A model generated the notes under the pieces. That model searched no databases. It was not told where the DNA came from and saw only the letters and a program-made list of their open reading frames with translations. A DNA stretch of 64,000 nt from Companilactobacillus allii (lineage in GTDB: Bacteria > Bacillota > Bacilli > Lactobacillales > Lactobacillaceae). The translations under genes and the position numbers were made by a program. Positions 41,966 to 50,248 of the stretch are shown here, in pieces. Location: positions 610,053-674,052 of the forward strand of contig NZ_CP019323.1 in the NCBI RefSeq assembly GCF_001971585.1, read 5' to 3'. Within the stretch, counting starts at the first letter, position 1; each line of letters begins with the position of its first letter.

Positions 41966-43159
41966 ATGCGAGCTCAAAGAATTTGGTTATTAATTTTGAA
42001 CATTACTTTTAATATGGTGATGGGATTTATATTGCCGGTGAATACAATTTTTATTCACAAAAACTTACATGAATCATTAACTACCGCTGGATTGGCTTTG
42101 ATGATTTATTCAGCCTTTATGATGGTCGGTAATGCTATTGGTGGTGTGACGTTTGATCGTTTTTCAAGGCGTGGGACACTTTATGCGGGATACATTATTG
42201 CTGTAGGATCACTATTAGGCATGTCCATTCATCATGTGTGGCCGACTTATGCAATAATGCTTGTAATATTAGGCTTTGGTATGGGATTATCGTACACGGC
42301 GATTAATGCATATACAGCCTTTATTGCGGAGCAAATGTCAGGAGATAGTCGGGTTATTTTTAATAATATGTATTTAGCCGCAAATATTGGTATTGCTATT
42401 GGTTCAACTGCGGTAGGATTCATTTTTAAGCTTAGTATCTTTTTGACCTTCTTTATTCCAGTATTATTATTTGTGTTGTGTATTGTAATTTTGATTTTTA
42501 GAGGAAATTTGTTAGACCAAGAAAATGAGGCAGAATTAGAAAAGAGTGCCACTAGAACATATATTACTGAGGAAGTTGATCCAAGAATTAAAATCGGGGA
42601 TTCCAGATTCAAAATTAATTTGATCATTATTTGTGCGGCTATTTTTGCAGTTTGGTTGGGATATTCTCAATGGGATAGCAATATGTCGATATACATGTTG
42701 AATAAAGGTTTCTCAACACGTCAATATGGACTTGTCTTCACGTTTAATGCTGCCTCATTACTGATTATTCAACCAGTGATGAATCGTGTCGTATCGAAGT
42801 TCTTTAAGCTTTTAAAGAATCAGATCCTGCTAGGAACAGCTATTATGGGCTTGTCATTTTTGATTTTACCTAAGGCACAAACTTATTTGATGTTTATTAT
42901 CAGTATGTTGGTTCTAACTATTGGTGAATCAATGGTATTCCCAACCATTCCAGCTTTATTGAGTAAGATGTCGACTAATAAGAATCGTGGAACTTTCCAG
43001 AGCTTTTATAGTATTTTTGGTTCTTTAGGTAGAGCTTTAGGACCTTATGCGGGTAGTTTAGTGATTACTATGTTGTCATTTTCACATTTATTTATTATTA
43101 TTACTGTGATGATGTTGATTTTTGCATTTGCTATGATTGGCGTTAAGGAATTAGAATAA
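41966..43159 (+). CDS. MFS transporter
   Basis: Major facilitator efflux or uptake protein. 397 residues, 12 predicted helices with a central loop at about 180-215. The motif-A-like GGVTFDRFSRRGTLY lies in the 2-3 loop, and the early P and G residues of drug-efflux MFS are present. Substrate unknown. SD AAGAGGTGAG. First gene of a tight five-gene operon and preceded by a structured RNA with a terminator, so probably controlled by attenuation. Confidence 0.88.
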   Translation: MRAQRIWLLILNITFNMVMGFILPVNTIFIHKNLHESLTTAGLALMIYSAFMMVGNAIGGVTFDRFSRRGTLYAGYIIAVGSLLGMSIHHVWPTYAIMLVILGFGMGLSYTAINAYTAFIAEQMSGDSRVIFNNMYLAANIGIAIGSTAVGFIFKLSIFLTFFIPVLLFVLCIVILIFRGNLLDQENEAELEKSATRTYITEEVDPRIKIGDSRFKINLIIICAAIFAVWLGYSQWDSNMSIYMLNKGFSTRQYGLVFTFNAASLLIIQPVMNRVVSKFFKLLKNQILLGTAIMGLSFLILPKAQTYLMFIISMLVLTIGESMVFPTIPALLSKMSTNKNRGTFQSFYSIFGSLGRALGPYAGSLVITMLSFSHLFIIITVMMLIFAFAMIGVKELE

Positions 43160-43187
43160 GAACGTGAAAAATTAAAAGGAGAGAGTT

Positions 43188-44087
43188 ATGACAATTATTA
43201 TTATCGTTATATTGTTATTGCTAGCCGTTCTAATTTCGAACGCTCTTTTTTTATATCTACAAAAAAGAGGTTCCAACGCATTGAATGGTTCAGCACCAAA
43301 GATCAAACGTGATAGTGGTCTTGATGAGCGTACGGATGAATTTTTGAAAATGGATAAAGAAAAATGGATTATTGATTCTAAGTTTAATGGGAATAAACTA
43401 GTCGCATGGTTCACTAAGAATAAAAATTCTAAAGTAACGGTCATATTGGTTCATGGTTTTGCAGTGGATCATACTTCACTAGATATACATGCTCAGTTAT
43501 TTAATCATCTAGGATACAATGTTTTGCAGATAGATAATCAAGCCTCTGGTCAAAGCGCTGGTAAATACATGGGGTATGGTTATATAGAAAGTCGTGACTT
43601 ATTAGATTGGATCAGTGAAGTAAATCGGAGAACGGATGATAAAATCGTATTGTTTGGAGCTTCTATGGGTGCGGCAACAGTTATGTTGACATCTGGTGAG
43701 AGTTTACCTGATAATGTGTTAGCAGTGATCGAGGATTCAGGATATACTAGTGCGGAAGATATTCTCAGCTATCATTGTAAGGATCGTTTCCATATCAGAG
43801 GTTTGTGGCTGATCAAGGGAGCATCTGTGATATCGAGAATTCGTGCTGGATTTTTTTATGGTCAGGCCGATTGTACTAAGGCATTAGAGAAATGCCAATT
43901 ACCAGTATTATTTATGCATGGGAAAAATGATTTTACGGTTCCATTTGAAATGGAGAAAAAGTTATCCACCTGTGGAAACTTTGACAGAATGATTTATTCT
44001 AGTAACGGAGTTCATATCCGAAGCTATTATATAGATTCTGTTAAATATCAAGAAACTGTGGAAAACTTTTTGAGCCATTATCTTTAG
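43188..44087 (+). CDS. membrane-anchored alpha/beta hydrolase
   Basis: 299 residues. N-terminal membrane anchor (about 3-24), then an alpha/beta-hydrolase domain: oxyanion segment VILVHGFAVDH, nucleophile elbow FGASMGAA (Ser), late acid in MHGKNDFTVPFE (Asp) and catalytic His in SNGVHIRSYY. Similar in layout to Bacillus YqkD-type proteins; likely an esterase or peptidase-like enzyme at the membrane. SD AAAGGAGAGAG. In the MFS-TauE operon. Confidence 0.85.
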   Translation: MTIIIIVILLLLAVLISNALFLYLQKRGSNALNGSAPKIKRDSGLDERTDEFLKMDKEKWIIDSKFNGNKLVAWFTKNKNSKVTVILVHGFAVDHTSLDIHAQLFNHLGYNVLQIDNQASGQSAGKYMGYGYIESRDLLDWISEVNRRTDDKIVLFGASMGAATVMLTSGESLPDNVLAVIEDSGYTSAEDILSYHCKDRFHIRGLWLIKGASVISRIRAGFFYGQADCTKALEKCQLPVLFMHGKNDFTVPFEMEKKLSTCGNFDRMIYSSNGVHIRSYYIDSVKYQETVENFLSHYL

Positions 44088-44096
44088 GAGGAAAAT

Positions 44097-44570
44097 ATGA
44101 AAATTGTAATTAGCGACTTTATTGAAAAGGTAACAGAAGGAACATTTGAACAAAATAGTTTACAAATAAGTAAGGATGATTTGTTACAAGAAAGTACTTG
44201 GTCAATTGAAAAGGCTAAAGAACAGATTACTAAGGATCTAGCAGACAATAAATTGTCACAAGTCATGATCCATGTGGCTGATTCAGAGTTTGATATTGAT
44301 TATTATATTGAAACTGGAGTTATCAATTTACCATTTGATGATGGCAAGAAAGTAACTCATTTCTTCGATGACGATGTTGAAGCTGAGACAAAGATATATC
44401 TGTCAACTCGTTGTGATTATTTGAATGCATCAAAGTTTCATATTGATTTGATTTCAGAAAAAGACTTGAGTGAAGATGAAATAAAGAAAACTATGAGTAT
44501 AATGAAAGAGAACTATGAAACTTCTTCTGAAAATTTCAGTAAGAAAGATGAATTAGAGAAAGAAGAATAA
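44097..44570 (+). CDS. small acidic protein, unknown function
   Basis: 157 residues, acidic, no membrane segment. The C-terminal 30 residues are highly charged and helical (SSENFSKKDELEKEE). Not recognised; a conserved lactobacillus hypothetical type is likely. SD AGGAGG; 9 bp after the hydrolase and 2 bp before the TauE gene, so clearly in the operon. Confidence 0.75.
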   Translation: MKIVISDFIEKVTEGTFEQNSLQISKDDLLQESTWSIEKAKEQITKDLADNKLSQVMIHVADSEFDIDYYIETGVINLPFDDGKKVTHFFDDDVEAETKIYLSTRCDYLNASKFHIDLISEKDLSEDEIKKTMSIMKENYETSSENFSKKDELEKEE

Positions 44571-44572
44571 TT

Positions 44573-45415
44573 ATGAATTCAATGATGCTACTATTGGTAA
44601 TGGGGATAGCAGCAGGGTGTCTTGGTGCCATTTTGGGAATTGGTGGAGGAATGATCATTACTCCAGTTTTGACCGTTATGATGGGAATGGATATTAAATA
44701 TGCCATTGGTGCTAGTATTATCTCTGTTATTGCCACGAGTTCTGGTTCTACTATTGCTTATTTGAAGGATGATATGTTGAACCTGCGTGTTGCGATGTTT
44801 CTTGAGATTGCAACGACTGTAGGAGCAATTATGGGGGCACTTTTAGTTGGGGTGTTCTCTAGTACTTTCTTATACGTTTTATTCGGATTCTTCCTATTAT
44901 ATTCAACATATAATATGATCCGTAAGTTAATGGACAAAAAAGGTGAGTCAATTTATACAGGCGATGATAAGATCGTTAGTAAATTAAATTTGGCTAGCAC
45001 TTATTATGATAAAGCTGAGCAAAAACAAGTTGATTATTCAATGAAGAATGTTCCTGGTGGTTTTATCATGATGTGGGCTGCTGGTCTTGCTAGTGGATTG
45101 TTGGGTATTGGTAGTGGTGCTTTTAAAGTTATCGCTATGGATACCATCATGAAGATGCCACTCAAACCTTCTAGTGCAACAAGTAACCTTATGATGGGTG
45201 TTACAGCTGCTGCTAGTGCCACAGTTTATTTCTTTAATGGTTCGATAAAGCCTGATATAGCTGGACCACTTGCTATAGGTGTTTTAGCGGGTGCCTTAAT
45301 AGGCGCACGTGTTATGCAAGTTTTGAAACCTAGAATTATAAGAATGATTTTTATTCCTATTATTTTATACATGGGAGTACAAATGGTCCTTAAAGGATTT
45401 GGGGTGAACCTATAA
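44573..45415 (+). CDS. TauE/SafE family sulfite/anion exporter
   Basis: 280 residues, about eight membrane helices in two repeats. GAILGIGGGMIITPVL in the first half and GLLGIGSGAFKVIAMD in the second are the duplicated TauE/SafE (DUF81) signature. Probable export or uptake of sulfur-containing organic anions. Its stop overlaps the ATG of the DUF1634 gene (TAATG), its regular partner. Confidence 0.92.
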   Translation: MNSMMLLLVMGIAAGCLGAILGIGGGMIITPVLTVMMGMDIKYAIGASIISVIATSSGSTIAYLKDDMLNLRVAMFLEIATTVGAIMGALLVGVFSSTFLYVLFGFFLLYSTYNMIRKLMDKKGESIYTGDDKIVSKLNLASTYYDKAEQKQVDYSMKNVPGGFIMMWAAGLASGLLGIGSGAFKVIAMDTIMKMPLKPSSATSNLMMGVTAAASATVYFFNGSIKPDIAGPLAIGVLAGALIGARVMQVLKPRIIRMIFIPIILYMGVQMVLKGFGVNL

Positions 45416-45801
45416 TGGCTGACAAAACAAATAAAAGCAAACAAAGTATGCATGAAGAAACAAGACAAGTTGAGTTGGTTATTGGTAAGATTCTACGTGT
45501 CGGCGTTATAACGTCTGCAATTGTTATATTGATAGGAATCGCTATGTACTTTATGAATGGCGGTGGCGGATATGATAATGGCTTCCCTAAGAGATTTGCA
45601 TCAATTTTTTCTGGAATAGCTGCTGGTAAATCATATGCGGTTATTATGCTAGGAGTTTTCCTATTGATACTTACACCAGTACTTCGTGTTGTTGTATCTA
45701 TCTATGCGTTTTATAAAGAGAATGATAAGTTGTATGTGATCATTACCACCATAGTTTTAATAATTCTAGTATTTGCTATGATGTTAGGATATAGAAGTTA
45801 A
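45415..45801 (+). CDS. DUF1634 membrane protein
   Basis: 128 residues, three membrane helices (about 24-43, 68-92, 102-125), N-terminal cytoplasmic KSKQSMHEETRQVELVIGKI. DUF1634 proteins are routinely encoded beside TauE/SafE transporters, probably as an accessory subunit. Last gene of the operon; element F begins 9 bases after its stop. Confidence 0.88.
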   Translation: MADKTNKSKQSMHEETRQVELVIGKILRVGVITSAIVILIGIAMYFMNGGGGYDNGFPKRFASIFSGIAAGKSYAVIMLGVFLLILTPVLRVVVSIYAFYKENDKLYVIITTIVLIILVFAMMLGYRS

Positions 45802-45809
45802 AATGTGAC

Positions 45810-45937
45810 AGAGTGTGACAGAACACGTTCAGTTTTCGTTTATAAGCCTAAAAGGCCGGTATTTACGTATGTAAATATCGGTCTTTTAGGCTTATATTGA
45901 GAAAATTGTGTTCAGTCACACGTTTTCGTCAGAAAAC
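45810..45937 (+). repeat. palindromic stop-linked element F (second subfamily)
   Basis: Starts AGAGTG. Outer stem GTGTGACAGAACAC/GTGTTCAGTCACAC (45813-45826/45908-45921, one mismatch). The internal loop CGTTCAGTTTTCGTTTATAA faces TATTGAGAAAATTGT, and the inner stem is AAGCCTAAAAGGCCGGTATT and its complement. A 3' mini-hairpin GTTTTC...GAAAAC follows. The loop motif is shared with G and H and differs from A-E. Confidence 0.88.
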
Positions 45938-46005
45938 AAGTTATGTATCACAACAACCCTGACTTATAGGGAAAAATCGCATTTATGAATAATTAGCGTC
46001 AAATA

Positions 46006-46036
46006 TTGAGACATGCGAAAACGTCTGTTTTATAAT
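46006..46036 (+). promoter_or_regulatory. possible promoter of the helicase operon
   Basis: -35-like TTGAGA (46006-46011) and -10 TATAAT (46031-46036) with a long 19-bp spacer, about 30 bases before the SD. Confidence 0.4.
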
Positions 46037-46074
46037 TGGTAGTGATTTGTTAATACACTGGAAAGGAGCACGTT

Positions 46075-48454
46075 ATGGCGACTAGAATTGGTATCAGACA
46101 ATTAGTGGAATTCGTTCTACGAAAAGGTGATTTAGTTGAGAATAAGGATAGTCAAAATACAGCTCTGGCTGGTGCAAGAATCCATCGCAAACTTCAAGGT
46201 GAACATGGAATCGACTATGAAAGTGAAGTTTATTTGAAGAAGACGGTCACTATGAATGATCAAGATTATGTTATCTCTGGTCGAGCAGATGGTGTTGAGA
46301 CAAGTGATGATTCGTTATTGATTGAAGAGATCAAGACGTCTGATCAAGCGTTTGAAGACATATCAGATAACACTCATGATTTGTACTGGGGCCAGGTCAA
46401 GGTTTATGGTTATTTGTTGTTGGAAGATAATCCAGACTTTGATGAGGTCACACTTGAATTGACCTATGTTCAAGCTAATAAAGAAAAAATAACTAAAACT
46501 AAAAAAGTCTTTAAAAGAGCCGAACTAACAAAGTTTTTTAAAGAGTTAATTAAAGAGTATGAATATTGGCTGACGTTACGTGCTAACTTACGTCACAATC
46601 GTAACGAGTCAATCAAGAAGTTACCATTTCCATTTTCACAATTTAGAACGGGACAACACGAAATGGCGGGTGCAGTGTACAAGACTATTTCATTGCAAAA
46701 AAGACTATTTGTTGAGGCACCGACTGGGACTGGTAAGACTATTTCGACCATGTTTCCAGCTATTAAGGCCATGGGTGAAGATAAAATCGAGCGTCTATTT
46801 TATTTAACGGCCAAGCAAAGTACACGCCACGTTGCTGAAGATACGGTTGAGTTAATGGAGAATGACGGATTAAGGATCAAGTGTATAACACTGACGGCTA
46901 AGGATAAGATTCGTTTTCCTGAAGAACAAAATGTCGATCCAGAAGATAATCCATTCATGATTGGTTATTATGATAGATTAAAGCCGGCATTAAAGGATTT
47001 ATTAACACATGAAGATTTAATAACTAGAGTTGTAATAGAGAAATATGCCATGAAGCACACGATTGATCCTTTTGAATTCTCACTAGATACCTCGTTGTTT
47101 TGTGATGTTATTATTTGTGACTATAATTACTTGTTTGATCCACTAGTATATCTTCAGAGGTTCTTTACAGAAAAAAAAACTCGAGAATTTCTTCTTGATC
47201 GATGAGGTCCATAACCTAGTAAGTCGCTCCCGTGATATGTATTCAGCACAACTATCGGATAGTGGTATTTTCAATTTACTGAAACAAGCTAGAGCAATCA
47301 AGACCCAGTCTAGTGAGGATTTTCAGAAACAGGTCAAAAAAATACGTAAGGAATTTAACGGAATAAGTAAATCTTTGCAAGAAGAACAGTTAACTGAACA
47401 AATAACTCCAGAACCGCCAGAACAAATGCTGCGTGTGTTGCGTAAATTCACTGACTTTATGGGAGATTGGATGCAACAACAAAAGCCATCAGACTTCTTG
47501 GATTCTGCCAAGGACTTTTTCTTTGATTGTTTGACGTTTGTCAAAATAGGTAATCTCTATGATGAAAGCTATCAAACTAGAGTGGTAAAAGAGGATAAGC
47601 ATGTAACTATTAAGCAGTTGTGCTTGGATCCGAGTGGCTTTTTGAATCAGTCATTAAATATGGGAGCTGGAGCTGTATTATTTTCGGCCACATTATCTCC
47701 AATGGATTACTATCAAAATGTCTTAGGTGGTAAGGATAATAGTCTGGCTTATCAATTGCCATCACCGTTCCCGCCTAAGAATCAGGCCATTTTAGTGACC
47801 CAATATATTAGAACTACTTATCATGAAAGAGAGAATAGTCAATCGGCCATAGTGGCTAGTTTGTATGCTCTAATTTCCGCTAAGAAAGGCAATTATTTGT
47901 TTTTCTTCCCTTCATATGGATATTTACAGCAGATAAAAGAAGCTTTCTTGGCGCTTCACCCAAAGATCAAGATAGTAACGCAGGAAAACAATATGGATAA
48001 TCAAGCCAGAGTGGATTTTTTAAATCAATTCCAAAAGGATCCTAAGGAAACATTGATAGGGTTATGTGTCTTAGGTGGAATATTCTCAGAAGGAATAGAC
48101 TTACGTGGCGACAGGTTAATTGGTGTGGCTATTGTCAGTGTTGGGTTACCTGGCTTAAGTGCTGAAAACAACTTGATACGTGATTACTATGATCAAGATG
48201 GTGGTAAAGGATTTGCGTATGCATATCAATTACCAGGGATGAACAATGTGTTACAAGCAGCTGGTAGATTGATCCGGAGTAGTCATGATACTGGAGTGAT
48301 CTTATTGTTAGATCAAAGATTTGCTAGCAGTCGCTATACTGAATTATTCCCACCACATTGGCAGTATTTCAAAAGAGTTCGTTCCATTGATCAATTGTCT
48401 AATACAATCAATAACTTCTGGCAGATAACCGAGGATAAGAATAATGAAGACTAA
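46075..48454 (+). pseudogene. Cas4-like nuclease/Rad3-type DNA helicase, frameshifted
   Basis: Two overlapping frames (46075-47205 and 47195-48454) join into one 792-residue protein if one A is removed from the A9 run at 47171-47179, giving ...FFTEKKLENFFLIDEVHN. N-terminal PD-(D/E)XK nuclease of RecB/Cas4 type: GRADG, LIEEIKT, GQVKVYGY (about 75-130). Then helicase Walker A APTGTGKT near residue 218, DEVH split exactly at the break, and C-terminal SFII motifs (SATLSPMDY, GGIFSEGIDLRGD, QAAGRLIRS). The FeS-domain cysteines expected around PEDNPFMIGYYDR and IDPFEFSLD are not present. The second half has no SD of its own. Read as a frameshifted gene, a slippage-rescued gene or a sequencing error. 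Confidence 0.8.
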
Positions 48455-49160
48455 ATTAACTAAGAATCTAGAGAGTACGTTATATCAATATTGTTATGAG
48501 CAAGGTGCATATGTGGTTGAAGAAGTATCTATGCCAGATAAAAAAGGTATTGTTGACACACTCAGCTATCAGCAATTACCCGATGGAACAATAGAGTGGC
48601 GCTGTTATGAGTTGAAAGTTACCAAGTCAGATTTTCATTCCAAAGCTAAACTTTCGTTTATCGGTAACTACAATTACTTTGTCTTTCCGCAGAAACTATA
48701 TGATGAAATAAAAGATGAAATACCTGCACATATCGGCGTTATGATATATCGAGCTTTCGATAAGAAGGCAATGGATCTAGCACCTCAGACCCTACGAACA
48801 CCGGGATTTCTAACAATTGCCAAAAAGGCACAATACCAAGAACTCCAAGTTGATGAAAAATCTTTGACATCACACTTTGTGGCTTCATTATTTCGTGAAG
48901 TCGACAAGGCCAAACGAGTTGAAAAAGGTTTGCAGTTGTATTCAGATGACCAGTTATATAAGGAAATGCGAAAACGTGATAAAAAAGGCTATGATATTTA
49001 TAAGCCAAATAGGAATGTCTATGATAGATACGTGGATGATATTAAAGATGATGCCATAACGGCGTTACAAGAAGAGTTAGATGCTAGAAATGGGGAATAT
49101 CAAGAGTTGAAACTAGAACTTCAGGATATACAAAGCCCAAATTTGGAGGATAAGTTATGA
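48444..49160 (+). CDS. PD-(D/E)XK-like protein (Sce7726/MmcB-type position)
   Basis: 238 residues. The N-terminal 110 residues look like a small restriction-endonuclease fold: GIVDTLSY (Asp), a strand with WRCYELKVTKSDFHS giving E-x-K, then NYNYFVFPQKL. This matches the layout of Sce7726- and MmcB-like nucleases, but I cannot name the family firmly. The C-terminus is charged and probably coiled coil (ITALQEELDARNGEYQELK). It starts inside the helicase gene (11-bp overlap) and overlaps the Sce7725 gene by 4 bp, so translation is coupled. A DNA repair or defence role is inference from context. Confidence 0.65.
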   Translation: MKTKLTKNLESTLYQYCYEQGAYVVEEVSMPDKKGIVDTLSYQQLPDGTIEWRCYELKVTKSDFHSKAKLSFIGNYNYFVFPQKLYDEIKDEIPAHIGVMIYRAFDKKAMDLAPQTLRTPGFLTIAKKAQYQELQVDEKSLTSHFVASLFREVDKAKRVEKGLQLYSDDQLYKEMRKRDKKGYDIYKPNRNVYDRYVDDIKDDAITALQEELDARNGEYQELKLELQDIQSPNLEDKL

Positions 49161-50074
49161 TTTATTATCCTTATTTACGTGGAAGAATGTATGATCTGTT
49201 GGCTCTTAAAGCCTTATGTGAGAATGAACAATTAGGAAAAAAGATAGTTCCAATAATAGAACCAGTCCGTGATTCAAAAGAATTGCAACAAACCGTACAA
49301 GTACTGATCGATTCTACTCAGCCTTTTGGTATAATTGCTAATCCACAAGTTAGTTTGTATGGATTAAATGGAGAAGCCAAGTTATATCCACTACCTAAGC
49401 TATCTAACTTGTCATTTTTCCACCCTAGTGCGATATTAGCACCGGATTTTAGTAGCGATTTTTTGCAAACGAATAATGACCAAGAGAGTCTATTGATTGC
49501 TAAAAATTATCAGCTATTAAAAGCTTATGAGAATACTAGAGTTTTGAAACACGTTAGTGGAGTGCTTATTCCAGAAGAGGCAAGGTTACATGGTTTAGTT
49601 AGTGATAAGGCGATTTCTTTGACTGATCCGTTAGCGTTTGTTGAGCATGTGGCTGATTATAATAATCTTGTTGATGAATACTTTGAACCAGCCAGTTGGT
49701 GGGGACAAGTTGATAATTACAATGGATTTGGCGACTATTCAATGGTTGGGAGTCACTACTTTGATAAAGGGATGCCGTCTCGTGCTATTGCTATACACAT
49801 TATTTATGTTACCAAGGATGGAAGTCTTAGGATACATCACTTCGTTTCAGATAGTAATGAAACTATGGGCGGGCAAAAGGTCAAGTTCTTTCAAGCTCTG
49901 CATAAATTGAGTGATTGGGTACCAACTCATTTAAATGGCATAAATGATACACCAGCATTGCAAGAATTAATGGCGTATCAAGCAAAGGATAAGTTCCCTG
50001 GGTTAGGAAATATAAAAAAGTTATCATTGATGCATCATTTGCAGCTGATGCATAGATTGTTGGATATAAAATAA
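49157..50074 (+). CDS. Sce7725 family protein
   Basis: 305 residues. The N-terminus YYPYLRGRMYDLLALKAL and VPIIEPV are characteristic of the Sce7725 family, often encoded with a Sce7726-like partner; biochemical role unknown. Mid region WWGQVDNYNGFGDYSMVG and C-terminal LGNIKKLSLMHHLQLM. No membrane segments. Last of the helicase/nuclease operon (4-bp overlap with the previous gene); its stop TAA lies in the stem of the terminator. Confidence 0.75.
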   Translation: MIYYPYLRGRMYDLLALKALCENEQLGKKIVPIIEPVRDSKELQQTVQVLIDSTQPFGIIANPQVSLYGLNGEAKLYPLPKLSNLSFFHPSAILAPDFSSDFLQTNNDQESLLIAKNYQLLKAYENTRVLKHVSGVLIPEEARLHGLVSDKAISLTDPLAFVEHVADYNNLVDEYFEPASWWGQVDNYNGFGDYSMVGSHYFDKGMPSRAIAIHIIYVTKDGSLRIHHFVSDSNETMGGQKVKFFQALHKLSDWVPTHLNGINDTPALQELMAYQAKDKFPGLGNIKKLSLMHHLQLMHRLLDIK

Positions 50075-50120
50075 CGCTCTAGGATTCCTCATTTAAGGGG
50101 AATTCTAGAGCGTTATTTAT
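50069..50120 (+). terminator. terminator of the nuclease-helicase operon
   Basis: AAATAACGCTCTAG...TTCC pairs with GGAA...CTAGAGCGTTATTT. The stem includes the stop codon, and its 3' arm contains AGAGCG, the start motif of the palindromic elements. Confidence 0.88.
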
Positions 50121-50248
50121 ATCCAACAGTTGTTTTCTGAAAAAATATATTTTTTTACATAATCTTTACAACAAATATATATATATTATATATGTAATTG
50201 CTATTATAGAATTGTTCCAAAATAAAAGAATACGGAGTAGTGATTTTT

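Noticed and set aside
46010-46040. LexA/SOS box before the helicase operon
   Set aside because: CGAAAACGTCTGTTTT only loosely resembles CGAAC-N4-GTTCG and has the wrong spacing.
46075-48454. Two separate functional genes for the helicase halves
   Set aside because: The second frame has no SD and begins in the middle of the Walker B region; a single frameshifted gene explains both.
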